From the NCBI RefSeq assembly GCF_000015165.1, contig NC_009485.1, positions 5,909,501 through 5,973,500 of the forward strand: a DNA stretch of 64,000 nucleotides, written 5' to 3'. Of this stretch, positions 9,376-19,378 are shown piece after piece; positions within the stretch are counted from its first letter, which is position 1, and each line of letters begins with the position of its first letter. This DNA is from Bradyrhizobium sp. BTAi1. Its GTDB lineage: Bacteria; Pseudomonadota; Alphaproteobacteria; Rhizobiales; Xanthobacteraceae. A program made the position numbers and the translations under genes. The notes under the pieces are model-generated. The model made no database searches and had not been told where the DNA came from. It saw only the letters and a list, made by a program, of their open reading frames with translations.

Positions 9376-10403
9376 ACGGCGGCGATCTTGTCGGCCTCGG
9401 CCTCGAGGCTGAACCTCTCGATGACGCGTGTCCGCGCCCGCTCTCCCATCGCGCGCGCCGCGGCTGGATCGCGCATCAGCGGTTCGAGCGCCGCAACCAG
9501 CGCCTCGACATCGCCGGGCGGCACCAGCACGCCGGTGACGCCCTCCTCGACCACGATCTCTGCAGCACCGGCGCGCGCCGCCACCAGCGCCGCGCCGGCG
9601 GCCATCGCCTCGATCAAGGTCAGGCCAAAGCCTTCATTGCGCGAGGTGAAGGCGTAGATCGTCAGCCGCTGATACCAGCGCTGCACCTCGGCGATGTCGA
9701 GCTCGCCGGTGATGACGATGCGCTGCTCCAGGCCCGCCGCGGCGATCTGCTTGCGCAACTCGCCCGCGAACGGCAGCTGCTCCGGCGTGACGGCGCCGAC
9801 CAGCACGGCCGAAAAATCCGGATAGCGCGGCAACAGCCGGCACATCGCGGCAACGAACACGTCGCTGCCCTTCTGCGCACGCACGCGACCGAAGCAGCCG
9901 ATCGCGTATCGTCCCGGCAGGCCGCTCTCGGCGAAGGCGGCGGCGCGATCCGCAGGCGGCGCGTAGATGTCGGTATCGACGCCATGCGTCACCACCGTCG
10001 CCTCGCGCTTCAGATAGGACGCCGAGATGTCGCTGGTGGCGATGATCGCGTCCATGCGGCGGATCAGCCAGCGCGTGATCCAGCTGTGATGACGCTGCGC
10101 CGCCGAGGTGAACACCAGCTTCAGCGGCCAGCCGAGCGCGCGCAGGATCACGCCGGCAATCATTTCGTTGTTGCGGCGCGCATGCCAGATCAGCGGACGG
10201 CGGCGGCGCCACAGCATGACGAGATCGCTCGCCTGCATGCGCGCAATCCCGTCCGGCGCGTAGGTGCCGAGCCATGCCGCACGCACCCGGCGCGCGAGCT
10301 TCGGCGCCACCATGCGGTTCGTCGCCGTCACGCCGGAATAGCGCCGGTGCAGGTTCGGCACGATCACGTCGAGATCGGCGGCGGAAAACGGCTCGGCAGG
10401 CAC
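9357..10403 (-). CDS. Glycosyltransferase family 4
   Basis: 348 residues from a GTG at 10403 with a GGAG ribosome-binding site just upstream. It has a two-Rossmann GT-B fold. The N-terminal half carries WHARRNNEMIAGVILR. The C-terminal half has the donor-binding EX7E element in EGFGLTLIEAMAAGAALVAA and VVEEGVTGVLVPPGDVEAL. Given its neighbours it probably adds a hexose to the LPS core, but sugar and acceptor are not readable. It converges on gmhB (19-bp overlap) and diverges from galE across 131 bp. Confidence 0.9.
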   Translation of the reverse strand: MPAEPFSAADLDVIVPNLHRRYSGVTATNRMVAPKLARRVRAAWLGTYAPDGIARMQASDLVMLWRRRRPLIWHARRNNEMIAGVILRALGWPLKLVFTSAAQRHHSWITRWLIRRMDAIIATSDISASYLKREATVVTHGVDTDIYAPPADRAAAFAESGLPGRYAIGCFGRVRAQKGSDVFVAAMCRLLPRYPDFSAVLVGAVTPEQLPFAGELRKQIAAAGLEQRIVITGELDIAEVQRWYQRLTIYAFTSRNEGFGLTLIEAMAAGAALVAARAGAAEIVVEEGVTGVLVPPGDVEALVAALEPLMRDPAAARAMGERARTRVIERFSLEAEADKIAAVYRRLV

Positions 10404-10534
10404 AACTCACTCCAATTGTAACGTTTCCCTATACGCAAGATTAGGCACCCCCGCCAGTTCGCATCCCGCTCAACTCGTCCTTCATCTCGCTGGCGCTAGT
10501 GTGCCGGAAAACAAACCAGGGATCGCGTCAAACA

Positions 10535-11548
10535 ATGACCGTGCTCGTGACGGGTGGCGCCGGCTATATCGGCAGTCACATGGTGCTTGCGCTGGCGGAA
10601 GCCGGCGAAAACGTGGTGGTGATCGACAATCTTTCGACCGGCTTCTCCGCCTTCGTGCCGGAGAATGTGCCGTTGTTCATCGGCGATGCCGGCGACGAAC
10701 ATCTCGTCGATGGCGTCATCAGCCAGCACGGCGTCGACAGCATCATCCATTTCGCGGGCTCGGTCGTGGTGCCGGAATCGGTGCGCGATCCGCTGCTGTA
10801 TTACCGCAACAACACCATGACCACCCGCAGCCTGCTCAACGCCGCGGTCAAGCGCGGCGTCAGCCGCTTCATCTTCTCCTCGACCGCGGCCGTGTACGGC
10901 AATCCGGAGCAGGTTCCGGTCACCGAAACCGCACCGACGCGGCCGACCTCGCCCTACGGCACCTCGAAGCTGATGGCCGAGATCATGCTGCATGACGTTG
11001 CCACGGCGCATGAGCTCAACTACGTCGTGCTGCGCTATTTCAACGTCGCCGGCGCCGATCCGCAGGGCCGGGTCGGGCTTGCCACCGTCGGCGCCACCCA
11101 TCTGATGAAGATCGCGATGGAGGTCGCCACCGGCCAGCGCGCCAAGATCGACATCTACGGCACCGACTATCCGACCCCCGACGGCACCTGCATCCGCGAC
11201 TTCATCCATGTCAGCGACCTCGCCCAGGCGCATCGCGCGGCGCTTGCCTATTTGCGCACCGGCGGCTCCTCGGTCACGCTGAATTGCGGCTATGGCCGCG
11301 GCTATTCCGTGCTGGAAACGATCGAGGCGGTCCGCCGCGTCTCCGGCCGCGCCATCCCCACCCAATACGCGCCGCGCCGTCCGGGCGACATCATGACCAT
11401 GGTCGCCGATACCACGCGTCTCAAGGCGCTGCTGGACTGGACCCCGGCCTATGACAATCTGGAAACAATCGCCGACCACGCGCTGGCCTGGGAGGAGAAA
11501 CTGTTCCTGGAACGCCACAGCGGCGCCCTGCAGCGGGCCACGGCCTAG
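10535..11548 (+). CDS. galE: UDP-glucose 4-epimerase
   Basis: 337 residues from ATG 10535. It opens with the NAD-binding VLVTGGAGYIGSHMVLAL. SSTAAVYG provides the catalytic Ser/Thr, and YGTSK is the YxxxK motif. The RYFNVAGADPQGRVG stretch and the C-terminal YAPRRPGDI are GalE-type. It interconverts UDP-glucose and UDP-galactose, supplying galactose for LPS and exopolysaccharide. The upstream in-frame codons back to 10499 show no similarity to the family. A GC-rich hairpin with a short A/T stretch follows the stop at about 11565-11600, before the ABC exporter gene. Confidence 0.95.
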   Translation: MTVLVTGGAGYIGSHMVLALAEAGENVVVIDNLSTGFSAFVPENVPLFIGDAGDEHLVDGVISQHGVDSIIHFAGSVVVPESVRDPLLYYRNNTMTTRSLLNAAVKRGVSRFIFSSTAAVYGNPEQVPVTETAPTRPTSPYGTSKLMAEIMLHDVATAHELNYVVLRYFNVAGADPQGRVGLATVGATHLMKIAMEVATGQRAKIDIYGTDYPTPDGTCIRDFIHVSDLAQAHRAALAYLRTGGSSVTLNCGYGRGYSVLETIEAVRRVSGRAIPTQYAPRRPGDIMTMVADTTRLKALLDWTPAYDNLETIADHALAWEEKLFLERHSGALQRATA

Positions 11549-11650
11549 AATCAACGACTTAGCCGGACGCCGGGGGGCTTGAAAAAGCCGCCCCGAGCGG
11601 GCAAGCACACTTGGCCGCCCGGCGATTTGTCCCGGCGGCCAGGGACCAGA

Positions 11651-13456
<1,806 letters not shown>

Positions 13457-13503
13457 CCGCGACCTCCTGACCCGCTTATTTCACCGCACCCGAGATCCAT
13501 TTC

Positions 13504-14205
13504 ATGAGCGCCTCCACCGTCATTCCGGCCTTCCCGCAGCCTTCTCTTCCCGTCGTCGGCGAAGCCGGTGTCTTCCCGGTCCGCCGCATCTGGTGCGTCG
13601 GCCGCAACTATCTCGAGCACATCCGCGAGATGGGCAATGACGAGCGCGATCCGCCGTTCTTCTTCGCCAAGCATGCCGACATGCTGGCGCCCGAGGGCGC
13701 CGTGATCCCCTACCCGCCGCTGACTCAGGACCTGCATCACGAGGTTGAGCTGGTGGTGGCGCTGAAGAGCGGCGGCCTGAACATCCCGACCGACAAGGCG
13801 CTCGACCACGTCTACGGCTACGCCGTCGGCATCGACCTCACCCGCCGCGACCTGCAGCTCGCCTCCCGCAAGATGCAGCGCCCCTGGGAGGTCGGCAAGT
13901 CGTTCGACCATTCGGCGCCCTGCTCCGCGATCCAGCCGGCGGCCAAGATCGGCCATCCGGCGAAGGGCAAGATCTGGCTGTCGGTCAACGGAGCCGAGAA
14001 GCAGACCGGCGACCTCTCCGAGCTGATCTGGAACGTGCCGGAGATCATCTGGAAGCTCTCCCAGCAGGTCGAACTCGCCGCCGGCGACATCATCATGACC
14101 GGCACCCCCGCCGGCGTCGCGGCGCTCGTCGCCGGCGACAACATCGAATGCGGCGTCGACGGCGTCGGCACGCTGAAGGTGAGCATCGGGCCTGCGGCGG
14201 CGTAA
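13504..14205 (+). CDS. Fumarylacetoacetate hydrolase (FAH) family protein
   Basis: 233 residues covering one FAH catalytic domain. It shows IWCVGRNYLEH (~31), the metal-binding EVELVVAL (EXE, ~80), YGYAVGIDLTRRDLQ and the C-terminal IIMTGTPAGVAAL. Such single-domain enzymes act as acylpyruvases, fumarylpyruvate hydrolases or oxaloacetate decarboxylases. The DLTRRDLQ and KSFDHSAP segments are reminiscent of fumarylpyruvate/acylpyruvate hydrolases. It follows the exporter gene by 47 bp and ends at a clear terminator. It has no evident link to LPS synthesis. Confidence 0.88.
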   Translation: MSASTVIPAFPQPSLPVVGEAGVFPVRRIWCVGRNYLEHIREMGNDERDPPFFFAKHADMLAPEGAVIPYPPLTQDLHHEVELVVALKSGGLNIPTDKALDHVYGYAVGIDLTRRDLQLASRKMQRPWEVGKSFDHSAPCSAIQPAAKIGHPAKGKIWLSVNGAEKQTGDLSELIWNVPEIIWKLSQQVELAAGDIIMTGTPAGVAALVAGDNIECGVDGVGTLKVSIGPAAA

Positions 14206-14234
14206 GCGGCGCCGACGGTCCTCGCAACAAGTCC

Positions 14235-14262
14235 AAAAGCCGCGCCCTGCGCGGCTTTTTTT
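14235..14262 (+). terminator. Rho-independent terminator after the FAH-family gene
   Basis: A 7-bp GC stem (GCCGCGC / GCGCGGC) with a CCT loop, followed by seven T residues. It starts 30 bp after the stop of the FAH-family gene. The run of A before the stem could extend the pairing. Confidence 0.85.
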
Positions 14263-14296
14263 GGTCTCGCGCCCGAGATCGCAGCCAAGCACCGGG

Positions 14297-14462
14297 ATGA
14301 CCCTCCCCTGGAGGGGGAGGGTCGCCTCACGAGGAGCGAAGCGAAACGTGAGGCGGGGTGGGGTGATCTCTCCTCTGGCACCGGCGCCCGCGGAGAGATC
14401 ACCCCACCCCGCTCGCCCGCTGCGCGCGCGAGCGACCCTCCCCCTCCAGGGGAGGGTGAGCA
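14297..14462. repeat. Palindromic intergenic repeat with long GC arms
   Basis: The two ends are near-perfect inverted copies (CCCTCCCCTGGAGGGGGAGG at the left, its complement at the right), with a second inverted pair around GGTGGGGTGATCTCTCC / GGAGAGATCACCCCACC. The whole element can fold into one long hairpin. Related GC-rich palindromes occur at 37590-37728 and 46105-46240. It lies directly after the terminator. Confidence 0.8.
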
Positions 14463-14539
14463 CCGCGCAAGCAGTCTCGTCTGATCCACAATCTCAAACA
14501 GCATCGGGCTGATCAGAGACACGAGCACCCACATTCTCG

Positions 14540-15085
14540 CGACGCATCCCGCGCCCGAGTGATGCCCGAAAGTCCCGCCCTCTTGAGAATGGAGGGCGCG
14601 AGGAAGGCCGGACCTCGGCTGAGGCCCGTGGCCCGCCTGCTAGACAAAAAAGCAGGCGGCAGTCACCACAGGTACAGCCGGACAGACCCGGCCTTCCCCA
14701 CGCGATAGTTTTAACAGGCTATAGCGCGCTCTTCCTGGTGCACCGGGCTTTCTGGCCACCATCCCCAACGCGATGCCGTTAGGCATCATCGCCAGGTTGA
14801 TACTAGCGTCGGAGTATCAGAACCACGCGCCTTCACCGTCCGCGAGCCGACGTTCGTCCGTGCTGACAGCACTGCGCCGACCCGCGTCCACCGCTCCCCG
14901 CTGCCAACGTCCGTGACGACCGCGAACCGTCCCCTACCGTGCAACGGGATGGCGGGGACAATAGTGCTGATTTGGCGAAGCGGTAAAGTGATTTATGTTT
15001 TTCGGAAGCCATTGACAGGTTATCAAGTCGGGGATGTGATTTGCCCGACGGTCGACAAACGGAGCTGTCGCTGACCACCTGCGAC
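14540..15085 (+). repeat. Multibranched structured repeat element, candidate RNA
   Basis: No credible coding frame. The core at 14602-14697 closes with a perfect 10-bp helix (GGAAGGCCGG with CCGGCCTTCC). Inside it are a tetraloop hairpin (CCTC-GGCT-GAGG, 14613-14624) and a 9-bp hairpin (CCGCCTGCT / AGCAGGCGG, 14633-14659) with an A-rich loop. A further hairpin (CCGCCCTC / GAGGGCG) precedes it at about 14575-14598. From memory the text resembles an intergenic element that recurs in Bradyrhizobium and Rhodopseudomonas genomes; I cannot verify this here. The strand given is the one on which the core reads as described. It ends just before the low-GC island. Confidence 0.45.
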
Positions 15086-15127
15086 GGTTTGTAAGTTTAA
15101 GCGGATCGACCCTCAAGGAGCTGCAAT

Positions 15128-16030
15128 TTGATCATTGAGGTCCCCACATCGTCTGACTTTATGACCGCATCTTTGAATTCACTCAACTTAGCATGGTCCA
15201 TAATAATTCAACTTCACTTCGAACTCAAAAACGCAAAAGTCTCGGACTGGGATTCAGACGGCGATGTCACCGATGAATATTGGCAGAAATCGCAAGCCCC
15301 CCTCGGCAACGCTCTAATTCTCGTTCAACAAGGGTTCGAACTATCGCTTAAATCGAGAATCGCCGCAGTAAGCCCCTACCTTCTCCTATCCAAGGATCTA
15401 AGAGACTGGCCCGCCTCCGACAAGAAAGACATCTCATTTTCCGATTTTCGGACGATTGACTCGGCAGACCTCATCAAGCTTCACAATAGCATCTCTGCAG
15501 ACCAATTGGAGCCAGCATTTATCGAGCGATTCGATCTCATTCGAAAGAGACGAAATCAAATCATACATCACGGAAAAGATCGACGACCCATCCAGATTAC
15601 CGAACTACTAGAGGCGATCTTGACATGCGTCGCGCGGCTTGCACCGTCAACTCGCTGGATGAAACAGCGATCTGAATACAAGAATAGTGATCACTTTTCG
15701 GTTGCATACTCCAGCGACCACGTATCAGACGAACTCTGCAGCGAGGCAGCAGCCGTAATTGATCTCCTTGGAGCAGCCAAACTCAACTTCTTCTTTGGTT
15801 TCGACAAGAAAGCTCGTCGATATTACTGCCCAAGTTGCGCTCGCTATTCGGAAGCCGACCCCTATCGAACAGCGCATCTCCGGCCTAACAGTTCTAAAAG
15901 CCGAACTCTGTTTTGTATGGCGTGCGACGAAATTCACGAAATACAACGACAAGCTTGCGCTCATCCTGAGTGTAAATCTAATGTGATCTCCATGGATGGT
16001 ACCTGCCTGACCTGTTGGGATGATCAATGA
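15128..16030 (+). CDS. HEPN-motif protein with C-terminal zinc ribbons (unknown function)
   Basis: 300 residues from a TTG at 15128. An AAGGAG site ends 7 nt before it, which supports this start over the ATG at 15161. I do not recognise the family. The N-terminal ~210 residues are mainly helical. They carry RKRRNQIIHHGK, where R142-N143-x3-H147 fits the R-x4-6-H motif of HEPN ribonuclease-like domains, with the usual polar residue after R. The C-terminal 75 residues hold eight cysteines in four pairs (C234/C237, C263/C266, C277/C282, C293/C296), consistent with two zinc ribbons. GC content is visibly far below that of the flanks, a sign of transfer. A second HEPN-motif gene follows 27 bp later. 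Role in RNA cleavage, defence or toxin action is inference. Confidence 0.85.
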   Translation: MIIEVPTSSDFMTASLNSLNLAWSIIIQLHFELKNAKVSDWDSDGDVTDEYWQKSQAPLGNALILVQQGFELSLKSRIAAVSPYLLLSKDLRDWPASDKKDISFSDFRTIDSADLIKLHNSISADQLEPAFIERFDLIRKRRNQIIHHGKDRRPIQITELLEAILTCVARLAPSTRWMKQRSEYKNSDHFSVAYSSDHVSDELCSEAAAVIDLLGAAKLNFFFGFDKKARRYYCPSCARYSEADPYRTAHLRPNSSKSRTLFCMACDEIHEIQRQACAHPECKSNVISMDGTCLTCWDDQ

Positions 16031-16057
16031 AGATCTACCACCACTTGAGAGGCGTCC

Positions 16058-17080
16058 ATGTCTAAAAGTCCGAAGCGTCTCGCATCTCAACAAAAGATCG
16101 CCGAGTTCGCTAAACGCAGAGGTGGTGCTAGCTACCATGATGCTGCCGGAGCTGCAGAAGAACGTCTTTGGCAACTTAAAGAGGATTATGCAAACGCTCC
16201 AGCCTCGTACCGAAAGTATCTTCTTGTCGGTATCTGCACCTGCCTAGAAAGCCACATTAGGTACTTTTACGCAGCCGCAGCGGAAGTATTCGATGATTTT
16301 CCGGATATGCTTAGGGAACTTTACAAGGACATTCACGTCGACACCGATACGTTGATTTCAGCAACAACTAAGACTTTTGGCCTAGCTGACATCGTCGCGG
16401 CAAACATTTCGGTTTCGAGCTTGGCGGCTTATCGCGATAGAGCGTGTCACTTCTTTACCGTACTCCTCGGCAAACCGCACGATTTTCCATGGGACTCCGT
16501 GAACATCCACACAGACGGCGACATTTCGCTGAATAAGGAGTATGCAGCGAAGCTTGACCGCTTAGAGCGTGTCTTCGATGCGCGCCACAAGCTTATTCAC
16601 GAAACTGACGTTCTCGGCTTTCTCAAAGATAGCGATGATGACCCGCTTCAGTGCGTGGAGGATGCACTTTGGTTGACCTCTCAATTTGAAATACAGTACA
16701 GCGATGTTTTGATTAGCCCTAAGTACGGCTCGATCAAGGACAACGAGAGCACTGACGAAGCGGTTCAACGAGTATGTGCGGAAATTGAAGGCGCATTTGA
16801 CCACATCAAAGCTCAGTGCGACGACCGTCAGCACACATCTCTCGATAAACTAAAAACAGCCTTTTTCCAGTATCTCTGGGCGCGTTGCGATTTTTTAGCT
16901 AGCGTATTCATCGTGAAGCAGAGCGAATGGGCAACAGCCCAGTTCCTGGATTTGGCACATGAATACAAGAATATGCTGGCTGACCTCGCGTTTAAGCAGA
17001 CCTACTTGCTTTCCAAGTACCCAATCGATGAGCAGGAAGCCGACCTCTTGGATATGACCAAAGAGGACGGCGGCGCCTGA
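16058..17080 (+). CDS. HEPN-motif protein, partner gene (unknown function)
   Basis: 340 residues from ATG 16058 with GAGAGG 5 nt upstream. It is 27 bp after the zinc-ribbon gene and shares its low GC, so the two form one unit. The first ~210 residues look like an all-helical HEPN fold: SYRKYLLVGICTCLESHIRY early, then RVFDARHKLIHETD, where R176-H177-x3-H181 gives the R-x4-H motif. The remaining ~125 residues are helical, with conserved-looking Trp/Cys/Asp positions (FFQYLWARCDFLA, ~269-281); no known domain is claimed for them. No signal peptide or membrane helix is seen. The pair could act together as toxin and antagonist, or as two subunits of an RNA-cleaving defence system. Confidence 0.85.
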   Translation: MSKSPKRLASQQKIAEFAKRRGGASYHDAAGAAEERLWQLKEDYANAPASYRKYLLVGICTCLESHIRYFYAAAAEVFDDFPDMLRELYKDIHVDTDTLISATTKTFGLADIVAANISVSSLAAYRDRACHFFTVLLGKPHDFPWDSVNIHTDGDISLNKEYAAKLDRLERVFDARHKLIHETDVLGFLKDSDDDPLQCVEDALWLTSQFEIQYSDVLISPKYGSIKDNESTDEAVQRVCAEIEGAFDHIKAQCDDRQHTSLDKLKTAFFQYLWARCDFLASVFIVKQSEWATAQFLDLAHEYKNMLADLAFKQTYLLSKYPIDEQEADLLDMTKEDGGA

Positions 17081-17102
17081 CGCTGGTCCCGTTAGCAAGC
17101 GT

Positions 17103-17175
17103 GGGGCGGATTAGCCGAAGGCGCAATCCGCCGTCTTTCATGACGAAGGTCGGCGGATTACACTCCGCAAACCCG
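17103..17175. repeat. Small palindromic repeat bordering the low-GC island
   Basis: It contains GGCGGATTAGCC and the inverted GGCGCAATCCGCC, then a further copy GGCGGATTACACTCCGC. The arms pair into a hairpin. It lies between the second HEPN-motif gene and the LpxO-like gene. Confidence 0.65.
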
Positions 17176-17192
17176 CCCTACTCCTCCGTCCA

Positions 17193-18122
17193 TCACCGAA
17201 ACGCCGACACCACGATCGCGCCGACGATCGCCACCGTCAGCGTGTACTTCGCCGCGTAGTACACCGTTCGGTTCCATGCCTTCACCTTGCGCGTGGCCAG
17301 ATGAAACTCATACAGCTTGCCGAACACTTTGTTCAGCACGCCGACGTGCTCGCCCTCGACGTTCTGCGTCGCCGAGGCCTTGACGATGTGGTGGCTGACC
17401 CAGCGGTTGATGGCGGTCATCACGCCGTATTTCATCGGGCGCTCGACGTCGCAGAACAGGATGATGCGGTTCTGGTCGGTGCCGTTCTCGGCGCTGTGGA
17501 TGAAGGTCTCGTCGAACATAAAGGCTTCGCCGTCACGCCAGACGCAGGGCACGCCGTCGACCAGGATGCGGCACTTGTCGGAGTTCGGCGTCACCAGGCC
17601 GAGGTGATAGCGCAGCGAGCCGGCGAAGGGGTCGCGGTGGGCGCCGAGCTTGCCGCCGGGCGGCAGCATCGCGAACATCGCGCCGTGCACATTCGGAATG
17701 GAGTTGAGCAGCTCCACGGTCTTCGGGCACAGCGTGCGCGCCGAGGGCAGGAAGTCGTCATACCATTTCAGATAGAAGCGCTTCCAGCCGCTCTTGAAGA
17801 ACGAGTAGAAGCCCCAATCATTATTGGCGGCGGCGGCGCGAATAAAACCCTCGTCGAACAGGCGCACCGCCTCCTCGCGGATCTCCTGCCAATTGTCCGT
17901 CAGCTTCTTGAGCTCCGGAAACTGCTCGACCGGAATGACCGGCGTGTTCGGCACGGCCGAGCCGGCATACATCAGCACATTGTAAGGCGCGAGATAGGTG
18001 GAGTGATCGCCGAGCTGCCGGGCGAAGCGAAGCCGCTGCTTGCCGCGGAAATGGACGTAGATGGTTGCCCCGATCAGGATGTACAGCCCCACGAGCTGGG
18101 GCGCAAAAAGCTGTCTCAGCAT
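17193..18122 (-). CDS. LpxO-like aspartyl/asparaginyl beta-hydroxylase family protein
   Basis: 309 residues. A membrane helix is at residues ~7-23 and a second near the C-terminus (TVAIVGAIVVSAF). The Asp/Asn beta-hydroxylase jelly roll carries the iron ligands HRDP (HxD, ~163), the distal histidine in DETFIHSAENGT and a following NRIILFCDVERP, whose arginine should bind 2-oxoglutarate. LpxO enzymes hydroxylate the secondary acyl chain of lipid A at C2. The two membrane anchors match LpxO better than soluble hydroxylases. The gene sits alone, next to the low-GC island. A small unannotated gap of 231 bp precedes it. Confidence 0.82.
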   Translation of the reverse strand: MLRQLFAPQLVGLYILIGATIYVHFRGKQRLRFARQLGDHSTYLAPYNVLMYAGSAVPNTPVIPVEQFPELKKLTDNWQEIREEAVRLFDEGFIRAAAANNDWGFYSFFKSGWKRFYLKWYDDFLPSARTLCPKTVELLNSIPNVHGAMFAMLPPGGKLGAHRDPFAGSLRYHLGLVTPNSDKCRILVDGVPCVWRDGEAFMFDETFIHSAENGTDQNRIILFCDVERPMKYGVMTAINRWVSHHIVKASATQNVEGEHVGVLNKVFGKLYEFHLATRKVKAWNRTVYYAAKYTLTVAIVGAIVVSAFR

Positions 18123-18353
18123 ATCCGGTTCCCATGACCCGGCCGCTCAGAGCGTAGTGCGCAGAACCACGTCGCCATCCCGGACGACGATTGAAACGGT
18201 ACCTGATGCAGCCGCAAGGTCGCAGCATAGCGGGAAGCCCCGCGGGCTGCATCCCTCGGATGCAAGTTGTGAACAGAACGATCCGGTAAATTTGTTTGGG
18301 CGTGCCCTGGCTGCAACAGCCCTGAGTGGTCGTGACGCCGGAGCTCGCCAGAG

Positions 18354-18509
18354 CTAGCCCCTGGCCATCTCCTGCAGCCCCTTGAAGGTCAGGCGCTTGG
18401 GGTCGCGGACGCCGGCCTGATACATGCGCCTGATGCAGGCGGCCACGGCGTCGCGATCGCAACCGGTCAGGACGACGATGGCGTCCACTGCGGTCTTCTG
18501 GGCCTCCAT
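18354..18509 (-). CDS. Small hypothetical protein, 51 residues
   Basis: An ATG at 18509 is preceded by a strong AGGAGG site about 10 nt upstream, which decides this start over an upstream in-frame codon. The product reads MEAQKTAVDAIVVLTGCDRD, then an amphipathic helix with AACIRRMYQAG and KRLTFKGLQEMARG. The shape suggests a small helical protein; two cysteines are present. No function is recognised. It lies between the LpxO-like gene and a PilZ gene, all on the minus strand. Confidence 0.55.
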   Translation of the reverse strand: MEAQKTAVDAIVVLTGCDRDAVAACIRRMYQAGVRDPKRLTFKGLQEMARG

Positions 18510-18688
18510 GGGACTCAATCCTCCTGGCGTGCGAACCCGGCCCTGCAAGCGTCCACGGTCGGGCTTAACACCGCGTTAACCGTGCACAGGGCTCGGCGTT
18601 CCATGCCTCGATTCCCGCCCGTCCCCAATACGCGAAACCGCGGATGCCGGACCGACCGCATGACGAAGGCGGCACGAGGCCGCCGCAA

Positions 18689-19378
18689 TCACACCACGAA
18701 AAACTCGTCAGCGGACTCGACGATGTCATCGGCATGGGCGGCGAGCCGCTGCCGCGTCGGCCGCGTCGGCTGCGTGACCACGCGCCGTTCAAGCTCGGTC
18801 ATGCTCGCCAGCGGGTCGACGAAGCGGACGGCGAACCCGTCGTGAAAATGCCTGACCACGCGGCCGACACAGCTGCCCACCGCCAGGGGCGTGCCGATCT
18901 CCGGCTGCAGCTCCGAGGAGACGGCGACGCCGGACATCGAGGCATCGATCACCAGGCAGGGAATGCTGCTGCCATCGGCCAGCATCAGCGCCGAATGCGG
19001 ACTGTCCGGCACGTAGCGCGCATCGCGGCGCGCGTCGCGAATGGTCGGATCGCGCTGTCTCTTCTCCAGCCAGACCAGCTTCTCCGCAAGCTTGGCGCGC
19101 TCGGCGCGCGTCATCTCCAGCTCGAGCAGAAAGCCGCCATGAACCGTGTCGCTGATCTGGCCCTCGAACTTGCCGAACTCGCGGAAATAGCTGGTGAGGC
19201 GGTCGCCGATCTTGCCGACGACAGGCACGTCCAGCAAGGCGCGAAACGGCGACACGCGCGTGGTGCGACACGCGAATGACCGCAGCTTTCCTTCCGGATC
19301 GTACCAGTTCGGCAGCGTATACGATCCAACCGTCTGAATCCTGACCGCGCGCTGTTTCAGGAATCGGGCAACCGACAT
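18689..19378 (-). CDS. PilZ domain protein
   Basis: 229 residues from ATG 19378; an upstream in-frame ATG at 19447 is less likely. The C-terminal half has the c-di-GMP motif split as RRDAR (~135) and DASMSGV (~165), matching RxxxR and D/NxSxxG. The preceding region (~60-120), with FEGQISDTVHGGFLLEL, looks like a degenerate first PilZ-type barrel, so the protein may carry two PilZ folds. PilZ proteins bind cyclic di-GMP and modulate motility, pili or polysaccharide output. It stands about 0.85 kb from the divergent cpaBCDE pilus genes. A second, shorter PilZ gene lies at their far side. Confidence 0.85.
   Translation of the reverse strand: MSVARFLKQRAVRIQTVGSYTLPNWYDPEGKLRSFACRTTRVSPFRALLDVPVVGKIGDRLTSYFREFGKFEGQISDTVHGGFLLELEMTRAERAKLAEKLVWLEKRQRDPTIRDARRDARYVPDSPHSALMLADGSSIPCLVIDASMSGVAVSSELQPEIGTPLAVGSCVGRVVRHFHDGFAVRFVDPLASMTELERRVVTQPTRPTRQRLAAHADDIVESADEFFVV

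Noticed and set aside
14590..14700. RNase P RNA-like start (GAGGAAGGCCGG)
   Set aside because: The resemblance stops after a few bases; the conserved ANAGNAA and GGAAAGTCCGGG elements of RNase P RNA are missing.
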